Source of the DNA: Streptosporangium brasiliense
GTDB lineage: Bacteria; Actinomycetota; Actinomycetes; Streptosporangiales; Streptosporangiaceae
DNA: 64,000 bases
Assembly: GCF_030811595.1 (NCBI RefSeq)
Contig: NZ_JAUSRB010000002.1
Location: 3,472,001 to 3,536,000 of the forward strand
Direction of reading: 5' to 3'
The notes beneath the pieces are model-generated. The model was not told the DNA's origin. It saw nothing but the letters and a program-made list of their open reading frames with translations, and did no database searches. Within the stretch, counting starts at the first letter, position 1. Each line of letters begins with the position of its first letter. Positions 40,949 through 49,416 of this stretch are shown one piece after another. Made by a program: the position numbers and the translations under genes.

Positions 40949-41973
40949 TCAGGAGCAGGCTGGTCGTCGAGAGGCCGAGGTTCCGCCTCGACGTCGAGCT
41001 GGACGCCGCCCGGGGAGAGACGGTCGCCCTGCTCGGCCCCAACGGCGCGGGCAAGACCACCGCGCTGCGCGCCCTGGCCGGGCTGCTGCCCCTCACCGGC
41101 GGGCACATCGACCTCGACGGCGAGCCGATCCACCGGCTGCCCGCCGAACGGCGGCCGATCGGCATGGTGTTCCAGGACTACCTGCTCTTCCCGCACCTGT
41201 CGGCACTGGACAACGTGGCCTTCGGGCCGCGCTGCCAGGACGTGCCGAAAAAGCGGGCCCGGCGGCTCGCCCAGGAGTGGCTGGAGCGGGTCGGCCTCGG
41301 CGAGCACGCCGCCGCCCGGCCCCGCGAACTCTCCGGCGGCCAGGCCCAGCGCGTCGCCCTCGCCCGGGCCCTGGCCGTACGGCCCCGCCTCCTGCTCCTG
41401 GACGAGCCGCTGGCCGCCCTCGACGCCCACACCCGCCTGGACATCCGCGCCCGGCTCCGCCACCACCTGGAGGATTTCGAGGGGGTGGCCGTCCTGGTCA
41501 CCCACGACCCGCTGGACGCGATGGTCCTGGCCGACCGCCTCGTCGTGATCGAGAACGGCCGCGTCGTCCAGCAGGGGGCGCCCTCGGCCGTGGCCCGCCA
41601 CCCCCGCACCGAATACGTCGCCCGCCTGGTCGGGCTGAACCTCTACCGGGGGGTCGCCGACGGGCACGCCGTACGGCTGGAGGGCATCACCCTCAACGCG
41701 GACGAGTCCAACGCCGGCCCGGTCTTCCTCGCCTTCCCGCCGTCCGCCGTGGCGCTCTACCGCAGCCGCCCCGACGGCAGCCCGCGCAACCTCTGGGAGG
41801 CGACGATCGGCGGGGTCGAGCGCCACGGCGACCACGTGCGGGTGCTCCTGGCCGGCCCGGTCGAGGCCGCCGCCGACATCACCGCCGCCGCCGTCGCCGA
41901 GCTGGACCTACGTCCGGGCGGGCGGGTCTGGGCGGCGCTCAAGGCCACCGAGACCCACGCCTACCCCGCCTGA
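40945..41973 (+). CDS. modC: Molybdate ABC transporter ATP-binding protein
   Basis: This 342-residue ATPase has Walker A LGPNGAGKTTALRALAG (about 27-43), signature LSGGQAQRVALARAL, Walker B LLLLDEPLAALD, H-loop VTHDPLDAMVLADR, and a C-terminal TOBE-like regulatory domain (from about 240), the ModC layout. ATG 40945 overlaps modB (ATGA). With TOBE and ModB it forms the molybdate importer core. Confidence 0.85.
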   Translation: MIRSRLVVERPRFRLDVELDAARGETVALLGPNGAGKTTALRALAGLLPLTGGHIDLDGEPIHRLPAERRPIGMVFQDYLLFPHLSALDNVAFGPRCQDVPKKRARRLAQEWLERVGLGEHAAARPRELSGGQAQRVALARALAVRPRLLLLDEPLAALDAHTRLDIRARLRHHLEDFEGVAVLVTHDPLDAMVLADRLVVIENGRVVQQGAPSAVARHPRTEYVARLVGLNLYRGVADGHAVRLEGITLNADESNAGPVFLAFPPSAVALYRSRPDGSPRNLWEATIGGVERHGDHVRVLLAGPVEAAADITAAAVAELDLRPGGRVWAALKATETHAYPA

Positions 41974-42037
41974 GCGCGGGTGACGGCCTGCCCCGCGCCG
42001 TCCGCATCTCCACGGTCGGCGCGATCATCGCGGGCGC

Positions 42038-42067
42038 CTGACAGTGAGGCCATGTGTTGCCTATAAT
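42038..42067 (+). promoter_or_regulatory. Sigma-70-type promoter giving a leaderless antitoxin mRNA
   Basis: -35 CTGACA (42038-42043), an 18-bp spacer and -10 TATAAT (42062-42067). The transcription start expected about 7-8 bases downstream coincides with the ATG at 42075, so the mRNA would be leaderless. There is no Shine-Dalgarno before that ATG, which agrees. Confidence 0.7.
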
Positions 42068-42074
42068 TATGTAC

Positions 42075-42353
42075 ATGACTGTTCTTCCTCTGGCCGACGC
42101 CCGCGCCCGGCTGTCGGGCATCGTGGAGTCCGCCGTAAGCACCCACGAGCGGTTCGAGATCACCCGCAACGGCGTCCCCGCGGCCGTGCTGCTGGCCGCG
42201 GACGACTACGAGACGATGCGCGAGATGATCGAGATCCTCGCCTCCGCCGAGACTGTGGCCGCCATCCGCGAGGGGCTCGCCGATCTGGAGGCGGGACGCA
42301 CCCACTCCCAGTCGGAGGTGGAGGCCCTCCTGCGCCGGACCGGTCGCCTGTGA
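42075..42353 (+). CDS. Phd/YefM-family antitoxin
   Basis: This 92-residue type II antitoxin has the YefM/Phd N-terminal DNA-binding fold LPLADARARLSGIVESAVSTHERFEITRNGVPAAVLLAADDYETM, followed by an acidic helix that caps the toxin. ATG 42075 fits the promoter spacing above; ATG 42054 is upstream of the -10. It overlaps the toxin gene (GTGA). Confidence 0.9.
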   Translation: MTVLPLADARARLSGIVESAVSTHERFEITRNGVPAAVLLAADDYETMREMIEILASAETVAAIREGLADLEAGRTHSQSEVEALLRRTGRL

Positions 42354-42625
42354 GCGAGCGGTACGGACTTCACCTCACCCGCCGTGCCAGGCAGGATCTC
42401 GCCGAACGCCTGCCGGCGAAGGTCGTGCCCGCGGTCTGGGAGTTCATCACCGGTCCGCTGCTGGACAATCCTCACCGGGTGGGCAAGCCCCTCGACGAGC
42501 CCCTCGCACCCCAATGGTCCGCGCGCCGGGGGGACTACCGGGTCCTGTACCTGATCGACGACGGCCGGATCGTGGTCCAGGTGATCACCGTTCAGCACCG
42601 GGCGGACGCCTATCGATCGCACTAG
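42350..42625 (+). CDS. RelE/ParE-family toxin
   Basis: This 91-residue protein starts SERYGLHLTRRARQDLAERLP and has the RelE/ParE strand core (ARRGDYRVLYLIDDGRIVVQVITVQHRADAY). The terminal H-R-DAY motif is typical. Catalytic-type Arg and Tyr are present in RRGDYRVLY. It is probably a ribosome-dependent mRNase or gyrase inhibitor neutralised by the upstream antitoxin, with coupled translation. Confidence 0.9.
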   Translation: MSERYGLHLTRRARQDLAERLPAKVVPAVWEFITGPLLDNPHRVGKPLDEPLAPQWSARRGDYRVLYLIDDGRIVVQVITVQHRADAYRSH

Positions 42626-42674
42626 CCCGAGCGCCCTCTCCGCCGGGCCGCCTCCGGCCGCCGGTCGGCGGAGG

Positions 42675-44888
42675 TCAGCGGCGGCGGCGGACCTTGGTGG
42701 CCAGGCGGTTGAGGATGCGCTCCCACTCGGTGCCGAAGGGGTTGTCCTGGACGAGGTAGGTCCAGGTGGCGGTGGGGCGGTTGAGGCCCGCGCCGTCGAG
42801 GTCGAGGCCCTCGGAGGTGATGGGGGCGGTCTCGAAGGTGGCGATCGAGCGGGACTCGATCTCGGCCAGCATGCGTTCGTAGGCGGGCTTGGCCTCCTTG
42901 TTGAACTCGTCGATCGGGCTGAGGCGGCCCAGCGCCCGCAGGTGGATGCCCTCGCGGAGCTCGCCCAGGTAGGCCAGGTGGTCGGCCCAGCAGCGGTCGA
43001 GGTGGAACAGGACGATCTGCCGGGCGGCCTCCTGGAGCACCTCCGCGCCGACCTCCTCCTCCAGCTCGGCCCACCGCTCGGGGACGGCCCCGGCGAGCGC
43101 GTCGGCGGCCGAGCGGCCGCGCAGGGCCTTCTCGCGGAGGCCGAGGACCAGGCTCCGGTGGTGTTCGAGGAGGCGGGTGTAGCGCCAGGTGTTGCGGTGG
43201 ATCTCCATGTTGACGCCCTCGGCGACGCGCTGGGCGTGGCCCACGAGAACCTGGTCGGGCACGCCCTTGGCGTACTCGTCGGCCACGTAGTGGGTGATCA
43301 GATCGTCCTCGCCGCTCACGAAGAAGACCGAGCCGCCGGGGTCGCCCTGGCGGCCCGCGCGGCCGCGGAGCTGGTCGTCCAGACGGCTGCTGGTGTGCCG
43401 GCCGGAACCGATGACATACAGCCCGCCGAGCTCGTCCACGCCCTCGCCCAGGCGGATGTCGGTGCCGCGCCCGGCCATCTGGGTGGAGACCGTGATCGCG
43501 CCGCGCTCCCCGGCCCTGGCGATGATCGACGCCTCCTCGGCGTCGTTCTTGGCGTTGAGGACCACGCACTCCAGGCCGCGCCCGCTCAGCGTCAGGGAGA
43601 GCCGCTCGGACTCGGCCACGTCCAGGGTGCCGATCAGGATCGGCCGCCCGGTCGCGTGCACCTCGACGATCTCCTCGACCAGCGCGCGGTCCTTCTCCAT
43701 CGCGTACTCGAAGAGCCGGTCGGGCGCGTCGGTCCGCACGCACGGCCGGTTGGACGGGACCACGGCCACCTTGAGGTCGTAGAACTCGCGGAGCTGGTCG
43801 CCGACCGCGACCGCCGTGCCGGTCATGCCGCATCTCTCAGGGTAGCGGGTGATCAGGCCCTGGACGGTGATCGAGTCGAGGATCTCGCCGGTCTCCGAGG
43901 GGGACAGCGCCTCCTTGGCCTCGACCGCGGCCTGCAGGCCGTCCGGCCAGCGCTGCAGCAGCGCCACCCGGCCCCGGGAGGGGTTGATCAGATGGACCCT
44001 GCCGTCGCGCACGATGTAGTCGACGTCCTTGGTCAGCAGGGCGTGCGCGTGCAGGGCGAGGTTGACCTCGGTCAGCGTGGCGGCGTCGTCGTAGAGGGCC
44101 AGGCCCAGCGCCTGCTCGACGGTGTCGATGCCCTTGCCGGTCAGGTGGACGTTGCGCGCCTGGTCGTCGAGCTCGTAGTGGTATCCCTTGACCAGCTGGC
44201 GGACCAGCGCGGCCATCTCCGGCACGGCGCCGCCCGGGTCGGCGGCCCCGGCCAGCACCAGCGGCACCCTGGCCTCGTCGACCAGCACCGAGTCGGCCTC
44301 GTCCACCAGCGCCACGCCCGGCTCGGGCACGACCAGCTCGGCCACGTCGGTGCGGGTCCGGTCGCGGAGCACGTCGAAGCCGATCTCGCTGACCGACCCG
44401 TACGTCACGTCCTTGGCGTAGGCGGCCCGGCGCTCCTGCGGGGTGGAGGACTCCGCGATCCAGCCGACCGACACGCCCAGCGACTCGTACAGCGGACCCA
44501 TCCACTCGGCGTCGCGCTGCGCCAGGTAGTCGTTGACCGAGATCACGTGCACCCGCTTGCCCTGCAGGGCGTATCCGGCGGCGGCCATGGCCCCCGACAG
44601 GGTCTTGCCCTCGCCGGTGGCCATCTCCGCGACGTTGCCCGACAGCATGGCGAGCATGCCCACGAGCTGCACGTCGTAAGGGCGCAGGCCCAGCGTGCGG
44701 TGCGCGGCCTCGCGCACGATCGCGCAGAACTCGGCCAGGTCGTCCACCGAGGGCTCCGGCAGCTCGGCGAGCCCCTTGATCCGCTCCTCCCGGGCCCCGG
44801 CGGACGCCACGGTCCGCTCGAAGGGCACCAGGTCGATCGAACCGGGACGCTCCAGGAAACGCCTGATGAGCTGAGTTATCGAGGCCAC
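42675..44888 (-). CDS. secA2: Accessory Sec translocase ATPase SecA2
   Basis: This 737-residue SecA paralogue is much shorter than SecA1 (about 900). It lacks a C-terminal zinc-binding tail. Walker A MATGEGKTLSGAMAAAGYAL is at about 88-107, DEAD-type VALVDEADSVLVDEARVPL at about 190, and SecA helicase motifs (STQMAGRGTDIRLGEG, DDQLRGRAGRQGDPG) follow. It has the actinobacterial SecA2 length. It exports a subset of proteins. GTG 44888 has a perfect GGAGG RBS. No accessory SecY is adjacent. Confidence 0.85.
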   Translation of the reverse strand: MASITQLIRRFLERPGSIDLVPFERTVASAGAREERIKGLAELPEPSVDDLAEFCAIVREAAHRTLGLRPYDVQLVGMLAMLSGNVAEMATGEGKTLSGAMAAAGYALQGKRVHVISVNDYLAQRDAEWMGPLYESLGVSVGWIAESSTPQERRAAYAKDVTYGSVSEIGFDVLRDRTRTDVAELVVPEPGVALVDEADSVLVDEARVPLVLAGAADPGGAVPEMAALVRQLVKGYHYELDDQARNVHLTGKGIDTVEQALGLALYDDAATLTEVNLALHAHALLTKDVDYIVRDGRVHLINPSRGRVALLQRWPDGLQAAVEAKEALSPSETGEILDSITVQGLITRYPERCGMTGTAVAVGDQLREFYDLKVAVVPSNRPCVRTDAPDRLFEYAMEKDRALVEEIVEVHATGRPILIGTLDVAESERLSLTLSGRGLECVVLNAKNDAEEASIIARAGERGAITVSTQMAGRGTDIRLGEGVDELGGLYVIGSGRHTSSRLDDQLRGRAGRQGDPGGSVFFVSGEDDLITHYVADEYAKGVPDQVLVGHAQRVAEGVNMEIHRNTWRYTRLLEHHRSLVLGLREKALRGRSAADALAGAVPERWAELEEEVGAEVLQEAARQIVLFHLDRCWADHLAYLGELREGIHLRALGRLSPIDEFNKEAKPAYERMLAEIESRSIATFETAPITSEGLDLDGAGLNRPTATWTYLVQDNPFGTEWERILNRLATKVRRRR

Positions 44889-45013
44889 GTTCCCTCCAAC
44901 GCCCGTTTCCGGGACCACGTTCCCGCTGTCGCACCACCGTACCGACCTGATGGATCATCCGTCCCGGGGGACCGATGGGCAAGCCGTCCCGGTGCGCCGG
45001 ATCCGGTTTGAAT

Positions 45014-46201
45014 ATGGACATGCGGCGCGGAGCAGAACAGGCTGGGGCCGTGGCCTTCTCTGACTACCAGTACGAGATCTACCTCAACGGGCTGGCCGGC
45101 CTGCGCCCGCCGTACCCGACGGACGTAGCCGGGCTCGAACAGGCCGCCAGGCGGCACCTCGCGCCCGAGCCCTACGGGTATGTGGCCGGTTCGGCGGGGA
45201 CGGGGGCGACCGAGCGGGCCAACCGCGAGGCGTTCGACCGGTGGCGGATCGTGCCCAGGATGTTGCGCGAGGTCTCGGTCAGGGACCTGAGCACGGAGCT
45301 GTTCGGCAGGACCTACCCGGCGCCCGTCGCGCTCGCCCCGATCGGCGTGCAGTCGATCGTGCACCCGCACGGCGAGCTCGCGACCGCCAGGGCCGCCGCC
45401 TCGCTCGGCGTCCCCGCCGTGCTGAGCACCGCCTCCTCCCACACCCTCGAAGAGGTCGCCGAGGCCGGCGGACCCCGGTGGTACCAGCTCTACTGGCCGC
45501 ACGACGACGAGGTCACGCTCAGCCTGCTCGACCGGGCGGCCAAGAGCGGCTACGACACCCTGGTCGTCACCCTCGACACCTGGACCCTGGCCTGGCGGCC
45601 CACCGACCTCGACCACGCCTACCTGCCGTTCCTGCGCGGCACCGGCCTGGCGATCCCGCTGTCGGACCCGGTCTTCAGGTCCCGGCTGGAACGCCCGGTC
45701 GAGGAGGACCTGAACGCGGCGATCCTGCGGTGGGCGCCGATGTTCCACGGCCGCTCCCACACCTGGGACCGGCTCTCCCTGCTCCGCGACAACTGGGACG
45801 GGCCGATCGTCCTGAAGGGCGTCCAGCACGTGGACGACGCCCTGCGCGCGGCCGACGCCGGGATGGACGGCGTCGTCGTCTCCAACCACGGCGGCAGGCA
45901 GGTCGACGGCGCCATGGCCTCGCTGGACGCGCTCCCCGCCGTCGCCGCCGCCGTGGGCGAGCGGCTGACCGTGCTGTTCGACTCCGGGATCCGCACCGGG
46001 GCCGACGTCCTCAAGGCGCTCGCCCTCGGGGCGCGCGCCGTGCTGCTGGGCCGGCCGTACGTCTGGGGTCTGGCGGTGGGCGGCGAGGAGGGCGTCCGCC
46101 ACGTGGTGCGGAGCCTGCTCGCCGACCTCGACCTCACCCTCGGGCTGGCGGGCCACCGCACGCCCGCCGACCTCGACCCGTCCGCCCTGGAGGCACGATG
46201 A
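45014..46201 (+). CDS. FMN-dependent alpha-hydroxyacid oxidase (lactate 2-monooxygenase-like)
   Basis: This 395-residue TIM-barrel flavoenzyme has GYVAGSAGTGATERANREAFDRW, PAPVALAPIGVQSIVHPHGELATARAA, WYQLYWPHDDE, IVLKGVQHVDDALRAADAGMDGVVVSNHGGRQVDG (catalytic His in SNHGGR), and LFDSGIRTGADVLKALALGARAVLLGRP. It oxidises an L-2-hydroxy acid. The start is uncertain: ATG 45014 (no RBS; an A+T stretch lies before it), or GTG 45050, which places the start at the family's usual position. The class II aldolase gene directly overlaps its end, suggesting a shared carbohydrate/hydroxy-acid pathway. Confidence 0.8.
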   Translation: MDMRRGAEQAGAVAFSDYQYEIYLNGLAGLRPPYPTDVAGLEQAARRHLAPEPYGYVAGSAGTGATERANREAFDRWRIVPRMLREVSVRDLSTELFGRTYPAPVALAPIGVQSIVHPHGELATARAAASLGVPAVLSTASSHTLEEVAEAGGPRWYQLYWPHDDEVTLSLLDRAAKSGYDTLVVTLDTWTLAWRPTDLDHAYLPFLRGTGLAIPLSDPVFRSRLERPVEEDLNAAILRWAPMFHGRSHTWDRLSLLRDNWDGPIVLKGVQHVDDALRAADAGMDGVVVSNHGGRQVDGAMASLDALPAVAAAVGERLTVLFDSGIRTGADVLKALALGARAVLLGRPYVWGLAVGGEEGVRHVVRSLLADLDLTLGLAGHRTPADLDPSALEAR

Positions 46202-46989
46202 GCCTGTCCGACCTGCAGCCGATCCCCACCGACCAGCTCACCTTCCGGCTGCCGCAGAAATTCGAGACCGTGGAGGAGGAACGCCGCCACCGCCAGGAGC
46301 GCCTGGTGGCCGCGCTACGGCTGTTCGGCAGGTTCGGCTTCGAGGAGGGCGTGGCCGGGCACATCACCGCCCGGGACCCCGAGCACACCGACCACTTCTG
46401 GGTGAACCCGTTCGGCATGTCCTTCAAGCACATCAAGGTCAGCGACCTCATCCTCGTCAACCACGAGGGCCAGGTCGTCGAGGGGCGCTACCACGTCAAC
46501 CAGGCCGCGTTCGCGATCCACGCGATGGTCCACCAGGCCAGGCCCGACGCGGTCGCCGCCGCGCACAGCCACTCGGTGTACGGCAAGGCGCTGTCGTCGC
46601 TGGGCGCCCTCCTGGAGCCGCTGACCCAGGACGCGTGCGCGTTCTACGAGGACCACGGGCTGTTCGACGACTACACCGGCGTGGTCGTGGAGACGGAGGA
46701 GGGTCGCCGCATCGCCCGGGCGCTCGGCTCCTGCAAGGCGGTCATCCTGCGCAACCACGGCCTGCTCACCGTCGGCGACACCGTGGACGCCGCCGCCTGG
46801 TGGTTCATCACGATGGAGCGCTCGTGCCAGGCCCAGCTCCTGGCCAAGGCCGCCGGGCCGACGGTGCCGATCGACCACGAGAACGCCAAGCTCACCCACG
46901 GTCAGATCGGCAACGACCTGGTCGGCTGGATCAACTTCCAGCCCCTTTACGACCAGATCACCGCCGCCGAGCCCGACATGTTCGGCTGA
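46198..46989 (+). CDS. Class II aldolase/adducin-family protein
   Basis: This 263-residue protein has the fuculose-phosphate-aldolase-like fold. The metal-binding HSHSVYG pair (about 121-127) and the third His in RNHGLLTVGD are present, and VAGHITARDPE opens the fold. Catalytic activity may be aldolase, epimerase or decarboxylase. ATG 46198 overlaps the hydroxy-acid oxidase gene (ATGA), so the two are one operon. Confidence 0.85.
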   Translation: MSLSDLQPIPTDQLTFRLPQKFETVEEERRHRQERLVAALRLFGRFGFEEGVAGHITARDPEHTDHFWVNPFGMSFKHIKVSDLILVNHEGQVVEGRYHVNQAAFAIHAMVHQARPDAVAAAHSHSVYGKALSSLGALLEPLTQDACAFYEDHGLFDDYTGVVVETEEGRRIARALGSCKAVILRNHGLLTVGDTVDAAAWWFITMERSCQAQLLAKAAGPTVPIDHENAKLTHGQIGNDLVGWINFQPLYDQITAAEPDMFG

Positions 46990-47044
46990 TCCGTCGGTTT
47001 TCACCGGCTCCCTGCTCCGGCTCCGCTCCGGCCCCGGACACGGG

Positions 47045-47070
47045 GCCGGGCCCGGAGCTCCGGGCCCGGC
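47045..47070. terminator. 26-bp perfect palindrome terminator between convergent genes
   Basis: A 13-bp arm palindrome centred on AGCT (47045-47070, beginning GCCGGGCCCGGAG) lies between the aldolase stop (46989) and the convergent secreted-protein gene (47106). It probably acts in both directions. Confidence 0.65.
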
Positions 47071-47105
47071 GTTTCTCCGGCCGCCTTTACGGACGGCGAG
47101 GTGAT

Positions 47106-47537
47106 TCAGTCGACGTTCTCACAGAAGGCGATGTGACCGGCGTTGTATCCGTCCACCCAGCCCTTTCTGTCCCAGTCGGCTGATCCGCCGTAGGTGAAGC
47201 TCTTCCCCTTGCCGCAGTTGTCGCCGGCTTCGAAGAAGCCCTTGCGGTAGGCCTCCCAGTACGCCTCGGGCTTCTCCCCGGCGGGCGGCTGTCCGGTCGG
47301 CTCCGTGGTCGGTGCCGTCGTCGGTGCCGTGGTCGGCTCCGTGGTCGGTGCCATTGTCGGTGCCGTGGTCGGGGTGGTGGTCGGTTCCGGGGTCGGGACC
47401 GCGACCTGCGGGACGCCCGCCATGACCGCCTGCGCGGAGGCGGGGGCGGCGGAGAACGGGGAGATCGCGCCCGCTCCGAGGACGGAGGCCGTGAGAAGTG
47501 CCGAGCTGATCAGCATCAGGCGCCGTCTGTCGTTCAT
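47106..47537 (-). CDS. Small secreted protein with Pro-Thr repeat linker
   Basis: This 143-residue protein has a Sec signal peptide (RRRLMLISSALLTASVLGAGAI, cleavage near APASAQA). A TTxPTTEP-type repeat linker (about 50-80, encoded by near-identical short repeats at 47300-47390) follows. The C-terminal domain of about 60 residues has two cysteines (DNCGKGK and AFCENVD), so one disulfide is likely. No known domain was recognised. Confidence 0.75.
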   Translation of the reverse strand: MNDRRRLMLISSALLTASVLGAGAISPFSAAPASAQAVMAGVPQVAVPTPEPTTTPTTAPTMAPTTEPTTAPTTAPTTEPTGQPPAGEKPEAYWEAYRKGFFEAGDNCGKGKSFTYGGSADWDRKGWVDGYNAGHIAFCENVD

Positions 47538-47734
47538 GGCGTCTCCTTTCTGATCGGGCCGCCGGCGGAGACCGTCCGGCGGCCTGGTCTCTATGTCACG
47601 ATATGAGCGAAATTGTCAGGGAAAAAAGCGATTATTTGATTGTTGTCTTTCTCTTGGACCAAATATGGGTGGCCTGATTTCCTTCCTGTCGTTTGGTTTA
47701 TTTTTTCGACAAAAGGAAAACCGTGAATTCGCTG
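47538..47734. promoter_or_regulatory. A+T-rich promoter region upstream of the secreted-protein gene
   Basis: Between 47595 and 47740 the sequence is unusually A+T rich (runs such as TTTATTTTTTCG and AAAAAAG) in this GC-rich genome. It is the upstream region of the minus-strand secreted gene. A CTGACA-like -35 is visible on the minus strand near 47615, but no convincing -10 was assigned. Confidence 0.4.
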
Positions 47735-48628
47735 TTATAATGTGGCGGCCGGGTCAACGGCCCCGCGCCTCTCGCCGAAGGTGAGCAGGCCGACGGAGGC
47801 GAGCAGCAGGACCGCGCCCGCGACGGCCTGCGGGGTGAGCCGCTCGCCGAGCAGGAGCACCCCGATGACCGCCGCGCCGACCGGCTCCACGAGGCTGATC
47901 ACGGCGGCCGTCGTGGCCCGCACCGCGGCCAGACCGGCGAAGAAGAGACCGTAGGCCAGGGCCGTCGGGACCGCGCCGAGATAGGCGATGATCACCGACG
48001 AGGCGAGCAGGTCACCCTGCGGCAGCAGGCCCTGCGCCAGCGCGAGGGGGAGCAGGCACAGGCCCCCGACGACGAAGCCGCCCATGGCGGTGGCGTAGGG
48101 GCCGTCGGTGGAGGCGCGGTTGAGCAGGGTCACGCCCGCGTAGCCGGCCGCCGAGAGCAGCGCCCAGCCGACGCCGGCCATCGAGAAGGTGGCCGACCCG
48201 CCGTCGAGGGTCAGCATGGCCAGGCCGGTCAGGGCGGTCGCCACCGCGCCGAGCCCCGCCGGGCCCAGCCGCTCGCCCAGCAGCACGCGCGCGCCGGCGG
48301 CGACGAGGACCGGCGTGGCGCCTATCGTGATCACGGTCGCCACGGCCAGGCCGGACGCGGCGATCGCCGCGAAGTAGGCCGTCTGGTAGACGGCCATCGC
48401 CGCACCCGTGACCACGGTCCGCCCGAGACCACCCGGGCGTCCGAGACCGAACAGGCGCGAGGCCAGCAGGAGCATCACCGCGCCGGAGGCGAAGCGCCAG
48501 AACGAGACGGAGACGGGACCGAGGCCGCCTGCCTGGTGGAGCAGCGCGCCGGCGGCGCCCCCGGTGCCCCAGGCGGTCGCCGCGATCGATACGTACAGCA
48601 GGCCCCGCTGCACGGAGACATGCGTCAT
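47735..48628 (-). CDS. EamA/DMT-family transporter
   Basis: This 297-residue protein has about ten membrane helices in two EamA repeats: GLLYVSIAATAWGTGGAAGALLHQAGGL with ASGLAVATVITIGATPVLVAAGARVLLGERLG, and ATTAAVISLVEPVGAAVIGVLLLGERLTPQAVAGAVL. It would export small metabolites such as amino acids. A short upstream leader ORF ending in a palindrome may regulate it. Confidence 0.85.
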   Translation of the reverse strand: MTHVSVQRGLLYVSIAATAWGTGGAAGALLHQAGGLGPVSVSFWRFASGAVMLLLASRLFGLGRPGGLGRTVVTGAAMAVYQTAYFAAIAASGLAVATVITIGATPVLVAAGARVLLGERLGPAGLGAVATALTGLAMLTLDGGSATFSMAGVGWALLSAAGYAGVTLLNRASTDGPYATAMGGFVVGGLCLLPLALAQGLLPQGDLLASSVIIAYLGAVPTALAYGLFFAGLAAVRATTAAVISLVEPVGAAVIGVLLLGERLTPQAVAGAVLLLASVGLLTFGERRGAVDPAATL

Positions 48629-48983
48629 GGAGATCTCTCCAGATGAGGTGGTTGTCGTCAGGCCGCACGTATGCGGGCGTCAGCCACCCACCGGACCACC
48701 CGGATCCGGTTGTCAGGAGAGAGGACCGCCCGCTAGCGGGCGGCGGGCGGGGACATGATGAGCGTCGTCACGGGACGACCATAACGGGACGGCGGCCGCG
48801 GCGACCAGTGGTTATCCGCCGGTACGGCGGGCCCGCACGACGGCGGGGGAGGGGCTTCCGGACGGTGGGGCGGGCCCGCGCGACGGAAGGCGGACGGGCT
48901 TCCGGGCGGCGCGGCGGGGCCGTTCCGATGTCCGCCGATGAACCTGACGTCACCTGTCAGGTATGGGCGCCACGATGGGGACC
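48629..48983. other. Divergent intergenic region with leader-like ORF and A+T-poor repeats
   Basis: This 355-bp gap lies between EamA (minus) and VOC (plus) genes. It carries a 12-residue minus-strand leader-like ORF and a perfect palindrome at 48726-48743, plus GGCGGGGCCGTTC-like GC stretches at 48840-48930. The VOC gene's promoter should lie in 48930-48960 (CCTGACGTCACCTGTCAGG, a near-palindrome). Confidence 0.4.
48733..48771 (-). other. Leader-like short ORF (VTTLIMSPPAAR) with stop inside palindrome
   Basis: The GTG start at 48771 (minus) opens 12 codons. An internal ATG gives MSPPAAR. The TAG stop lies at the centre of the perfect palindrome CCGCCCGC-TA-GCGGGCGG (48726-48743). It is about 105 bp upstream of the EamA start. 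A ribosome at its end would block this hairpin, an attenuator-like arrangement. Translation is not proven. Confidence 0.35.
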
Positions 48984-49346
48984 ATGACGACGACCGCACA
49001 ACTCATCGCCGTGACCATCGACTGCGCCGAGCCCAAGCGGCTCGCGGAGTTCTACGCGGCGGTCCTCGGCTACGAGGTCCAGTACGCCGAGGACTCCTAC
49101 GCAGGCATCGGCGACGGCACGACGAGCATCTACTTCCAGCAGAACACCGACCGCAGGCCGGCCGCCTGGCCGGGCCCCGACAAGCAGTTCCACCTCGATG
49201 TCCGGGTCCCCGACCTGGACAAGGCGGTCCAGGACTATCTGGAGCTCGGGGCCACCAAGCCCGACTTCCAGCCCGGCGAGGGGGGCTGGGTCGTGCTCGC
49301 CGACCCCGAGGGGCATCTCTTCTGCGTCTGCCCGCCCCGGAACTAG
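48984..49346 (+). CDS. VOC-family (glyoxalase/bleomycin-resistance-like) protein
   Basis: This 120-residue protein has two beta-alpha-beta-beta-beta modules typical of the VOC fold (AVTIDCAEPKRLAEFYAAVLGYEV, then HLDVRVPDLDKAVQDYLELGA, ending DPEGHLFCVCP). A metal-binding set of His/Glu is partly visible. It is a generic small VOC protein of unknown substrate. ATG 48984 follows GGGGACC; ATG 48963 and 48975 are in frame upstream. Confidence 0.8.
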   Translation: MTTTAQLIAVTIDCAEPKRLAEFYAAVLGYEVQYAEDSYAGIGDGTTSIYFQQNTDRRPAAWPGPDKQFHLDVRVPDLDKAVQDYLELGATKPDFQPGEGGWVVLADPEGHLFCVCPPRN

Positions 49347-49416
49347 CCGTCCGCCGCGTCGCGGGAGACGGACGACCGGAGCGGCCGGCACCGCTCCACG
49401 CGGCCTCGCCGTACGG

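Noticed and set aside
42942..45011. Long plus-strand frame antisense to secA2
   Set aside because: Shadow of the SecA2 gene, which has all motifs.
47593..47784. A 63-codon low-GC frame MSRYERNCQ...
   Set aside because: Lies in an A+T-rich spacer, opposes the EamA gene end, and has no RBS or homology-like pattern.
48629..48760. Riboswitch upstream of the EamA gene
   Set aside because: No known riboswitch core could be matched by eye; the leader-ORF/palindrome explanation is at least as good and is listed with low confidence.
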